Shown: positions 1 to 6,790 of the stretch, one piece after another
Numbering within the stretch: position 1 is the stretch's first letter
Layout of the letters: every line of letters starts with the position of its first letter
The notes under the pieces: model-generated
What the model saw: the letters and a program-made list of their open reading frames with translations, nothing else
What the model was told of the DNA's origin: nothing
Database searches by the model: none
From: Bacteroidota bacterium
GTDB taxonomy: Bacteria; Bacteroidota; Bacteroidia; Chitinophagales; Chitinophagaceae
Assembly: GCA_947441205.1 (NCBI GenBank)
Contig: CANETM010000008.1
Location: forward strand, 1-19,460
Direction of reading: 5' to 3'
Length of the DNA stretch: 19,460 nucleotides
Translations under genes and position numbers: made by a program

Positions 1-108
1 GATTGCCTTTACTAATTCACCAGCAATACTATCTACTATAGATGTTGATTGCGCAAATAATTGAGAACACAATAAAACAAAAAATATGTTTATGAATAAT
101 TTCTTCAT
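1..108 (-). CDS. Secreted protein, N-terminal fragment (cut by window edge)
   Basis: An ATG at 108 opens a minus-strand frame of 36 codons that runs without a stop to base 1. The first ~20 residues form a clean Sec signal peptide: MKK, a hydrophobic core (LFINIFFVLL), then a cleavage-like CSQLFAQ. The mature protein begins around STSIVDS. This signal peptide is the main evidence that the frame is real. The function cannot be told because the rest lies outside the window. The ~27-bp repeat region (137-244) lies directly upstream and probably overlaps its promoter region. Confidence 0.7.
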   Translation of the reverse strand, partial: MKKLFINIFFVLLCSQLFAQSTSIVDSIAGELVKAI

Positions 109-136
109 GTCAATTTAAATTCAAACTAGTTTGTAC

Positions 137-244
137 CATTTATATATAGTTACTAACTTATACTACTTATATACATTTCATAACTAATGTTACTTATATA
201 CAGTTACTAAATAATATTACTTATGTAGTTTACTAAATTTATTG
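137..244. repeat. Four degenerate tandem repeats of ~27 bp
   Basis: Four consecutive units can be aligned at 137-163, 164-190, 191-217 and 218-244. The best-preserved parts are a start like TACTTATATA and a core like GTTACTAA. Units 2 and 3 share their first 11 bases (TACTTATATAC). Units 1 and 3 share AGTTACTAA at the same place in the unit. Unit 2 has its ACTAA core shifted by about 4 nt, so indels are present. There are no unique spacers, so this is not a CRISPR array. It lies between the GH32 stop and the start of the secreted gene at 108, where it could be an array of regulator sites or just decayed AT-rich repeat. Confidence 0.55.
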
Positions 245-294
245 AATTTCAATTGCAGCTAATTATATATTTTACAAGCGGTATGAATTATTTT

Positions 295-1851
295 TTAATT
301 CTTCAAAAAAGTAGATAATTCAAAACGCTGTTCTACCGCTTTTTTGTTATTAGAAATTATGTTGATATTAGTATAGGGAACAGTTGGAAAAAATATATCA
401 GTCATAACATTTAAACCTCCATCAGCGAAAAACTCAATAGACGCTTTATCAACAATAGCATAAAAGCCTGTGGTTTTTGAAACAGCTAATCGGGGAGCAA
501 AATGTTTAGCAGCAAATTCTGGATTGAATTTATGTACGCCAGCTAATGTCCTATCAATAAAAAATTGATTAGTTATTGAATCGTACCCAAAATCTAAATA
601 TTCTCCTAAATCATTTGAAAGCGATACAGTATATGAGCTTAAATTATTTTGATCAAAGCTAATTTTATAAGCGCTGCCTAAGGAAGGCACATTAAGTTTG
701 CCATTCCCTTTTGAAAGAAGCTGTATTTTTTTAGGCAATGCATACATAAATTTGCTTGCATCAGATGTTAAATACATTTCTCCATTTACATTTTTTAAAG
801 CTAAAGTTCTTGGTAAGGTTGTGGCACTCCTCCAATTGAAAGTTGGCACTTCTCTCGCATAAATCCAATTGCTCATCCAGCCTATTGAGATTTTCTCTGG
901 ACCATTATCTGACCAGGTTACGCCAGCATAATTATCAGCTCCATAGTCCATCCATTTTGTTTTGTTTGAATTACTTTTAAAAGAGTGGCCATCGAAATCA
1001 CCAATGAAAAACTGCGTTGCCGAACCTTTATTGGGTCCCCCTGGATTAATACTAGAAGTAAGTACCCAATATTTTTTATTATCATTACTCAAAGTAAATA
1101 AATCAGGACATTCCCAAACACCATCATGATTCCCCAAGTCTTCTCCAAAGTCGGACTCCTTTGTCCATTGAATTAAATTTGCAGAGCTATAAAATGAAAC
1201 CTTATTTTTTACCGCCACAACCATGATCCACTTTTTTGTTGCATCATGCCAAATCACTTTAGGATCTCTGAAGTCTTTAATGCCTGGATTTTTTATAACT
1301 GGATTTCCCTTGTACATTTTCCAGGTATACCCATTATCCAAACTATATGCAATACTCTGATTTTGAAAATCAGTTCTGCCCGAATATTCTCCCTCCATAT
1401 TGTGTTGCGTAAAAATTGCTACTATTGGAGCTTTACCATTTTTACCAAAACCCGATGTGTTTTTTATATCTACTACGGCACTGCCTGAAAATATCATACC
1501 AATACTATCGGGATATATAGCAATAGGTTCCTGCTTCCAATTAATTAAATTTTTGCTTGTTGCATGTCCCCAATGCATAGGCCCCCAAACATTGGAATCC
1601 GGATTATGTTGAAAATATAAATGATATACTCCATCCTTATAAAACATACCATTAGGGTCATTCATCCAACCTTTACTGGGTGTAAAATGAATTTGAGGAC
1701 GGTACAAAACTTCAGCTTTTTCAGCCATATTTTGCAGTGTGGTATTTGTACCATTTTTTGAAATAAGCTGCGAACTATTTTGTGCAGATACATTTAAAAT
1801 TGAAAAAGTAATTATTATCAACAATAAATTTATTTTAATTAATGTCTTCAT
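295..1851 (-). CDS. Secreted GH32 fructan hydrolase (levanase/inulinase/invertase type)
   Basis: This 518-residue protein starts with a Sec signal peptide (residues 1-23, ending NVSAQ) and continues as a five-bladed-propeller GH32 enzyme. The diagnostic motifs are visible in order: WMNDPNG at 62-68 with the nucleophile Asp65, FSGSAV at 121-126, the RDP motif at 195-197 (Asp196 stabilises the transition state) and the EC motif at 247-248 (Glu247 is the acid/base). The C-terminal ~130 residues match the beta-sandwich module of the family. The expected role is hydrolysis of beta-fructosides (levan, inulin or sucrose) outside the cytoplasm; the exact substrate cannot be read from sequence. There is no SusC/SusD pair or fructokinase in view. 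The start codon lies 5 nt after the arginase stop, so the two are probably co-transcribed. Confidence 0.93.
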   Translation of the reverse strand: MKTLIKINLLLIIITFSILNVSAQNSSQLISKNGTNTTLQNMAEKAEVLYRPQIHFTPSKGWMNDPNGMFYKDGVYHLYFQHNPDSNVWGPMHWGHATSKNLINWKQEPIAIYPDSIGMIFSGSAVVDIKNTSGFGKNGKAPIVAIFTQHNMEGEYSGRTDFQNQSIAYSLDNGYTWKMYKGNPVIKNPGIKDFRDPKVIWHDATKKWIMVVAVKNKVSFYSSANLIQWTKESDFGEDLGNHDGVWECPDLFTLSNDNKKYWVLTSSINPGGPNKGSATQFFIGDFDGHSFKSNSNKTKWMDYGADNYAGVTWSDNGPEKISIGWMSNWIYAREVPTFNWRSATTLPRTLALKNVNGEMYLTSDASKFMYALPKKIQLLSKGNGKLNVPSLGSAYKISFDQNNLSSYTVSLSNDLGEYLDFGYDSITNQFFIDRTLAGVHKFNPEFAAKHFAPRLAVSKTTGFYAIVDKASIEFFADGGLNVMTDIFFPTVPYTNINIISNNKKAVEQRFELSTFLKN

Positions 1852-1856
1852 TTATT

Positions 1857-2801
1857 TTATTTTATACGCTGTGAGATATAATCTAATACTTGAAAAGCTG
1901 TTTCTGCCATTTTATTACCCTTATTGTCTAACAAAGGATTAATCTCAGTTAGTTCGATGCAACAAACCTTTTTTGTTTTCAATAATTGCTCGATAACCTG
2001 CATCACTTCGTTTGGGAATAAACCATGAGGTACTGGTGTTCCTGTGCCGTAGGATATATTATCACAATCCATTGAGTCCACATCAAAGGAAATATAAATT
2101 AAATCACAGTCCAATAGTTTGCCAATAGCTTCTTTAACACAAATATCCAAACCGCGATATCGAAGTTCTTCGACCTTTACTAATCGGATGTTATTTTTTT
2201 CAATTGAGTATTTTTCAGCTTCTTCAAAATCTCGAACGCCAATATAAATTAAATGATTGGGTGTAAATTTTGGACCTTTTCTTCCAATATTTTTTAAATT
2301 ATTCCAATGCGAAATAGTTGCTTCACCTGGTTCGTTTATTTGACGATCTAAATTATCTAAACCCATTGCTGCTGCTAAAGGCATGCCATGAATATTACCT
2401 GACGGCGAAGTATAAGGAGAATGTAAATCGGCATGTGCGTCAATCCAAATAACACCCAAAGTTTTGTTAGGATGCGCAGCTTTGATGCCACTAATCGTGC
2501 CTAATGCCGATGAATGATCACCCGATAATACAATTGGGAAAAAACCATCATTAATACTTTCACAAACTGCATTAGAAACTCTTTCACATTGCTCAACAAC
2601 ATGCTCAATTCGTTTCGCAAAATTATTATTGTATTTATTGTAAATGGTTTCATTATGCGTTTCAACGTCTTGATATAAGTGACGATGAAAGTAATCGTTG
2701 TTTTGATTGATGGCAGCAATTTCAATTGCATCAATCCCCATATCTGATCCTCGAGTACCCGCTCCAATATCGGATCGATTTTTAATAATTTTGATGGTCA
2801 T
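1857..2801 (-). CDS. rocF: Arginase (ureohydrolase family)
   Basis: Arginase hydrolyses L-arginine to ornithine and urea at a binuclear manganese site in the cytoplasm. At 314 residues it has normal family length. The metal ligands can be placed: His96 in GDHS (94-97), Asp121/His123/Asp125 in DAHAD and Asp240/Asp242 in SFDVD. The substrate-contact segment SPSGNIHG at 132-139 and the TGTPVPHG loop at 253-260 (arginase-like rather than agmatinase-like) support arginase. Glu286 in TEINP completes the pocket. DVDSMD is followed by Cys where many family members have Pro, which I believe is usual for Bacteroidota arginases. Formiminoglutamase is the main alternative but fits less well. The gene lies 5 nt upstream of the GH32 gene. 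Confidence 0.88.
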   Translation of the reverse strand: MTIKIIKNRSDIGAGTRGSDMGIDAIEIAAINQNNDYFHRHLYQDVETHNETIYNKYNNNFAKRIEHVVEQCERVSNAVCESINDGFFPIVLSGDHSSALGTISGIKAAHPNKTLGVIWIDAHADLHSPYTSPSGNIHGMPLAAAMGLDNLDRQINEPGEATISHWNNLKNIGRKGPKFTPNHLIYIGVRDFEEAEKYSIEKNNIRLVKVEELRYRGLDICVKEAIGKLLDCDLIYISFDVDSMDCDNISYGTGTPVPHGLFPNEVMQVIEQLLKTKKVCCIELTEINPLLDNKGNKMAETAFQVLDYISQRIK

Positions 2802-2824
2802 ATCAGGTTATTTAAACTATCGTA

Positions 2825-2834
2825 AGTGTACACT
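2825..2834. promoter_or_regulatory. 10-bp perfect palindrome upstream of arginase gene
   Basis: AGTGTACACT is self-complementary over all ten bases and sits about 24 nt upstream of the arginase ATG, between that start and the terminator of the preceding gene. Its position would suit an operator for the arginase-GH32 unit, but a ten-base palindrome can arise by chance in a window of this size and no second copy was seen. Confidence 0.25.
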
Positions 2835-2854
2835 AAATTCTTTGGGCATAAAAA

Positions 2855-2878
2855 AACCACCTACATATGCAGGTGGTT
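2855..2878 (-). terminator. Rho-independent terminator after the PhnA-domain gene
   Basis: AACCACCT (2855-2862) pairs perfectly with AGGTGGTT (2871-2878) around an 8-nt loop. Read on the minus strand, the hairpin is followed immediately by a T run (the A run at 2851-2856 on the plus strand, which partly overlaps the stem). It lies 24 nt beyond the stop of the gene at 2903-3469, so it should separate that gene from the arginase-GH32 pair. The plus-strand side has no T tract, so it is one-directional. Confidence 0.8.
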
Positions 2879-2902
2879 GATATCATAAATAAATGCGAAA
2901 AT

Positions 2903-3469
2903 TTAAATCGATTTTTTTACAAATTTTGTAAGTATCACAATAGTATCCCCATTTATTTTTCCTTCAATTTGTTCAGCATTATCAGGTACTAATCGAATTT
3001 TTCGAACAATAGTTCCTTTTGGTGCCATAAAACTTGCTCCCTTCACGTTTAATTGTTGTGTTAATACAATCGAATCTCCGTTCTCCAATTCGGTACCATT
3101 ACTATCTAAATGCTTAGCAGAAACTTGATAAGCTGATTCAGCCCAGGTAACAACTGTTTCGTCTAATTCAACCGATGTTATTATTTCATTAGCCCATTCT
3201 TGGTCTTTAAAGCCATACAATATTCTATAACTTAATGCTTGCACACTTGGTTCCGTATTCCAAATACTTCCCGCTAAACATTGCCAATGGCTTCCTGCGT
3301 CAGCACCTTCTAAAATGGAAATACATTGATCACATAAAGCCACTTCGTTTTCAATAACGTCACTATTTTTAGGACTTACGGCATAAGCGCTAGCAGCTTC
3401 ATTCGTTGTACATAATTCACACAATCCTTGTGCTCGTTCCTTTAATGTATTGGAAAGTCTTGATTTCAT
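2903..3469 (-). CDS. PhnA/YjdM-domain zinc-ribbon protein
   Basis: This 188-residue cytoplasmic protein has an N-terminal zinc-ribbon-like part with two cysteine pairs, C17-x2-C20 and C46-x2-C49. A C-terminal PhnA domain spans roughly 118-187 and is recognisable from DSNGTELENGDS, NVKGASF and the closing TKFVKKS. The family name comes from an old assignment to the phosphonate region of E. coli. YjdM-type proteins have no firmly established phosphonate enzyme activity, so the name should not be read as a function. No phosphonate genes are in view. The gene is 65 nt downstream of the helicase gene with no hairpin between, and ends at a strong terminator, so it may be the last gene of a helicase transcript. 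Confidence 0.85.
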   Translation of the reverse strand: MKSRLSNTLKERAQGLCELCTTNEAASAYAVSPKNSDVIENEVALCDQCISILEGADAGSHWQCLAGSIWNTEPSVQALSYRILYGFKDQEWANEIITSVELDETVVTWAESAYQVSAKHLDSNGTELENGDSIVLTQQLNVKGASFMAPKGTIVRKIRLVPDNAEQIEGKINGDTIVILTKFVKKSI

Positions 3470-3534
3470 AATTTTATTTAAATTTTTACCTTTATTGAAC
3501 AGCGGGAATGAAATAGTAGATACTTTAACGGCTA

Positions 3535-4725
3535 TTATTTTCGTCTTCCGTTAAATTTTTTATTGACTGACTTGGGTGCATAGGCTGGCGTGGGGCCAAA
3601 CTCCTCAGGAACTGGACCTTTTAATACTGGCGCACCAAGTAATTCTTCGATGGTGGCAAATTTAGATTGTTCTTTTTCGCTTACTAATGTAAATGCAGTA
3701 CCTGAAGTCGCTGCGCGCGCAGTACGACCAATACGATGTATATAATCCTCTCCATCATTAGGAACATCATAATTAATGACAAGATCAATGTCATCAATAT
3801 CAATACCCCTACTTAAAATATCAGTAGCCACTAAAATTTTTGTTTTTTGATTTCTAAAATCCTGTAAATATTGTTCTCTACTTTTTTGATCTAAATCGGA
3901 ATGAATTTCTTCCGCTGCTAATTTAGCGCGTTTCAATTCGGCCGTTAATACTTTTACATTTTGTTTTTTAGAACAAAACACAATGACTTTTGTGAATTTT
4001 TTTGAACGCAACATGTCTTTTATAATCGGCACTTTCTGTGCCTCATATACCACAAATGCTTTTTGTATAATTTGCTCGGGTGGCTTTGAAATAGCAATGT
4101 TGATTTCAATTGGATCCTTTAAAATTTTCTTGGCTAAGTCACGCATTTTAACTGGCATGGTTGCTGAAAACAATAGGTTTTGTCTTTCCTTAGGTAAGTA
4201 GGTAATAATTTTTGCAAGGTCATCACTAAAGCCCATATCCAACATTCTATCCGCCTCGTCTAATACTAAATATTTTAAACCATTCAATTTTACGTAGCCC
4301 ATATTCAAATGCGCAATCATTCTGCCAGGTGTACAAACCACAATATCAACGCCACTTGTTAACGCTTTTTTTTCTGTCGTAAATGAGTTGCCATCACCTC
4401 CGCCATACACTGCAATGGAACTTACATCGGTAAAATAGGATAAACCTTCAATGCTCTCCGCAATTTGAATAGCTAACTCACGTGTTGGTACAATGACCAT
4501 GGCGTTAATATCACCAGCAGTATGAGGAGAAGTTAATAAACGATGTAAAAGAGGTAATAAAAAAGCTGCCGTTTTTCCAGTACCTGTTTGTGCAGCTGCA
4601 ATAATATCCTTGCCTTCTAAAATGGGAACCATTACTTGTTGCTGAACCGGGGTGGCTGTCTCATACCCCATTGCATCAATCCCATCCAATATCTTCTGAT
4701 CCAGCCCTAAATCAATAAATTTCAA
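3535..4725 (-). CDS. DEAD-box ATP-dependent RNA helicase (RhlE-like)
   Basis: All helicase motifs are present in order in 396 residues: Q motif around 21-30 (YETATPVQQQ), Walker A AQTGTGKT (45-52), PTRELA (80-85), a GGG at 108-110, TPGR (132-135), DEAD (156-159), SAT (187-189), motif IV region IVFCSKKQN (248-256), motif V ATDILSRGIDID (300-311) and motif VI HRIGRTAR (330-337). The two RecA-like domains are followed by only a short basic tail (ending NKKFNGRRK), as in small RhlE-type proteins, and there is no long RNA-binding extension. It unwinds RNA duplexes, with likely roles in ribosome assembly or mRNA turnover; the particular subfamily role is inferred. It is complete and shows nothing odd. 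Confidence 0.94.
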   Translation of the reverse strand: MKFIDLGLDQKILDGIDAMGYETATPVQQQVMVPILEGKDIIAAAQTGTGKTAAFLLPLLHRLLTSPHTAGDINAMVIVPTRELAIQIAESIEGLSYFTDVSSIAVYGGGDGNSFTTEKKALTSGVDIVVCTPGRMIAHLNMGYVKLNGLKYLVLDEADRMLDMGFSDDLAKIITYLPKERQNLLFSATMPVKMRDLAKKILKDPIEINIAISKPPEQIIQKAFVVYEAQKVPIIKDMLRSKKFTKVIVFCSKKQNVKVLTAELKRAKLAAEEIHSDLDQKSREQYLQDFRNQKTKILVATDILSRGIDIDDIDLVINYDVPNDGEDYIHRIGRTARAATSGTAFTLVSEKEQSKFATIEELLGAPVLKGPVPEEFGPTPAYAPKSVNKKFNGRRK

Positions 4726-4803
4726 AATAACTTGTTTTTCTAATAAGTTACGAAGATACGATTTATTATAGCGAGTTAGCCTTAAGTTGAATGATAGTTG
4801 GTT

Positions 4804-5340
4804 TTATGACTTTAATTCCTTTTTAAACAACTCAAGCACTTCATTCCAATCATTTACACGAATATGATGCGTATGATGAACATTATGAGCTGCTGTGAAT
4901 AATATGGGCTTCCCTTTACAGAAATCTAAATTCTTACAGTGGTCATCAATTAAATAATGTGAATCAATGATACTTTTATCACCACAAAAAACAATGTTTT
5001 TCCAACTAATAAAAGGGAAATACTCCTTTAACCACTCCGTTTTTTCAAATAATGATTGAGGAAATTCCATCGCTGCAGAAACAACATAAATTTCATAATC
5101 CAACATTAATGTTTTAATTGCTTCCAAAGCACCTGGCATAATGGGTGCTGTTCTAAAAAATCCAGGCGTGAAACAAAAGTTTCTTACTGCTTGTTTATCA
5201 GGAAAGGCATCGGACTCAGGTATGCCTTGCATTTGTGACCTGTCTATTCTAATCCCAAAATCACGTTCATACCAATCAATCATTTGGGTTTCAATGTCTA
5301 CAAGTACACTGTCCATATCAACAGCGATGATTTTTTTCAT
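4804..5340 (-). CDS. 5'(3')-deoxyribonucleotidase (NT5C-type HAD phosphatase)
   Basis: This 178-residue HAD-superfamily protein resembles the NT5C family, which dephosphorylates deoxynucleoside monophosphates. Motif I is DMDSV with Asp8 (nucleophile) and Asp10. Motif II is Ser88 in VVSAAM, motif III is Lys122 in GDKS, and motif IV is the acidic pair Asp132-Asp133 in LIDDHCKNL. I chose the ATG at 5340. A GTG two codons earlier (5346) is also open and is better spaced from a purine-rich GAGGAAG upstream, so the true start could be either. No signal peptide is present, so the enzyme is cytoplasmic. The promoter should lie in 5341-5469, shared with the divergent pirin gene. Substrate preference is inferred from the family. 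Confidence 0.85.
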   Translation of the reverse strand: MKKIIAVDMDSVLVDIETQMIDWYERDFGIRIDRSQMQGIPESDAFPDKQAVRNFCFTPGFFRTAPIMPGALEAIKTLMLDYEIYVVSAAMEFPQSLFEKTEWLKEYFPFISWKNIVFCGDKSIIDSHYLIDDHCKNLDFCKGKPILFTAAHNVHHTHHIRVNDWNEVLELFKKELKS

Positions 5341-5469
5341 ATGCACATTTTTGCTTCCTCAATTTAATGAAAAATCATTGAAAAATAGTTGGCCACAAAC
5401 TTGAATAACATGAATATGATTTGTCATAAAAGGCTGATATTTGCTAAAATTATTTGATTAAAATATTTT

Positions 5470-6192
5470 ATGAAAAAAGTTACCATACACAAAGCGGATA
5501 GTAGAGGTTCAGCAAACCATGGTTGGTTGCATAGTTTTCACAGCTTTAGCTTTGCAGGTTATCATAATCCTGAACGCATACATTTTGGCGCTTTACGCGT
5601 ATTAAACGATGACACCGTTAGTGGTGGTATGGGATTTGGCGCACACCCTCATGATAATATGGAAATTATAAGTATTCCTTTGCAAGGTGATTTAGAGCAT
5701 AAGGATAGCATGGGTAACACGACAGTAATTAAACATGGAGATATTCAAGTAATGAGTGCAGGTACAGGCATTCAACATAGTGAGTACAATAAAAATAAAA
5801 ACGAACAAGTTAAATTTTTACAAATTTGGGTTTTCCCAAATAAGAAAAATGTCACACCTAGGTATAATCAAATTACTTTAAATGTGAATGATAGGCATAA
5901 TAAATTACAGCAAGTACTTTCTCCAAATGCCGAAGATGAAGGTGTTTGGGTTCACCAGGACGCTTGGTTTCACATGGGTAATTTCGACAATGAAAAAACA
6001 TTCCAATACCAAATTAAAAAAGAAGGAAACGGTGTGTATGTTTTTGTATTAAAAGGAAAATTTTTGATAGATGGTTTGGAAGCAGACACTAGAGATGGCA
6101 TAGGCCTGAGTGAAATAGATCAAATAGATTTCAAAGCAATTACCAATGATGCAGAAATTTTATTGATGGAAGTCCCTATGCAGTTGTCATAA
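5470..6192 (+). CDS. Pirin-family bicupin protein
   Basis: This 240-residue protein has the pirin layout of two cupin barrels. The N-terminal cupin holds the metal site: His59 and His61 in the GFGAHPHDNMEI region, with His103 and Glu105 in GIQHSEYN. These correspond to the His-His-His-Glu set that binds iron in pirins and in the quercetinase YhhW. An early conserved segment, GWLHSFHSFSFAGY (18-31), is also typical. The C-terminal cupin (about 150-238) lacks the metal ligands, as usual. Family members are reported as quercetin 2,3-dioxygenases or redox-sensitive regulators; which one applies here is unknown. The gene is monocistronic, divergent from the nucleotidase gene and convergent with the GNAT gene. 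Confidence 0.9.
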   Translation: MKKVTIHKADSRGSANHGWLHSFHSFSFAGYHNPERIHFGALRVLNDDTVSGGMGFGAHPHDNMEIISIPLQGDLEHKDSMGNTTVIKHGDIQVMSAGTGIQHSEYNKNKNEQVKFLQIWVFPNKKNVTPRYNQITLNVNDRHNKLQQVLSPNAEDEGVWVHQDAWFHMGNFDNEKTFQYQIKKEGNGVYVFVLKGKFLIDGLEADTRDGIGLSEIDQIDFKAITNDAEILLMEVPMQLS

Positions 6193-6259
6193 GTTTGCAA
6201 TTGCTATAATTAATTAAGCTAAGCTTTTAGAAAAAAGCGTTTCATGATTTTTTTCAGCG

Positions 6260-6787
6260 TCAATCTAATTTCAGCTTCATTAGTATATCGAATTGCTCAT
6301 CATTTCCTAATTTGAATAGGTGCTTGTCAAAAGCTTTAAATCCGTTTTTGGTATAAAAGGCAAGTGCTCGGTGGTTTTCCTCCCATACACCTAACCATAC
6401 GTAACTTACCTTTTTTGATTTTGCAATTTCAATGGCTTTATCAAAAAGTAGTTGTCCAACCTTTTTACCAAAGTATGTTTTGTCCACATAAATTCTTTCT
6501 ATTTCAAAAGCATTCAAATCCTTTTTTTCGGATTGCGCATCACCTGTATTTACTTTTAAATAACCCACTACGGTATTGATGCTGTTATCAACCGCAAAGT
6601 AAAATGTTGAATTTTGATCGTTCAATTCAGACGATAATTTTTCAGCGGAAAAGCTATTATTCAAGTAAGCTTGCATGTCCTCAGGATTATTATGCTCGTT
6701 AAAGGTTTGCGCAAAAGTCGAACGACTAATCGTTTGCAGTTTTGTTAAATCGTCAATACATACTGGCACAACTGAAATGGATTCCAT
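6260..6787 (-). CDS. GNAT-family N-acetyltransferase
   Basis: A 175-residue single-domain GNAT protein that would transfer an acetyl group from acetyl-CoA. The core is visible: beta strand 4 plus motif A at about 95-115 (IERIYVDKTYFGKKVGQLL, with the pyrophosphate-binding loop FGKKVG at 106-111), then VWLGVWEENHRALAFY (130-145) and NGF at 148-150, the usual motif B region. The acceptor cannot be predicted; RimI-like and small-molecule GNATs both look like this. The start ATG comes 3 nt after the stop of the upstream GH3 gene, so the two are almost certainly one transcript with coupled translation, although their functions have no obvious link. Confidence 0.88.
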   Translation of the reverse strand: MESISVVPVCIDDLTKLQTISRSTFAQTFNEHNNPEDMQAYLNNSFSAEKLSSELNDQNSTFYFAVDNSINTVVGYLKVNTGDAQSEKKDLNAFEIERIYVDKTYFGKKVGQLLFDKAIEIAKSKKVSYVWLGVWEENHRALAFYTKNGFKAFDKHLFKLGNDEQFDILMKLKLD

Positions 6788-6790
6788 GCA

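Noticed and set aside
137..244. Possible CRISPR array
   Set aside because: The units are directly contiguous and degenerate, with no unique spacers, and no cas gene is near.
1246..1942. Plus-strand open frames overlapping the GH32 and arginase genes
   Set aside because: They are antisense to well-supported genes, with no start signal and no recognisable product. The same holds for other antisense frames in the GH3, YdeI-type and helicase genes.
2903..3469. Evidence for phosphonate metabolism from the PhnA name
   Set aside because: The name is historical; no phosphonate transport or C-P lyase gene is in the window.
5420..5443. TTTG and GATATTTG as a possible promoter for the pirin gene
   Set aside because: The spacer is 12 nt, too short for the usual Bacteroidota spacing, and the -7-like part has a mismatch.
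6223..6238. GCTTTT/AAAAGC hairpin between the pirin and GNAT genes
   Set aside because: Only six pairs with a short loop; too weak to call a terminator although the position between convergent genes is suitable.
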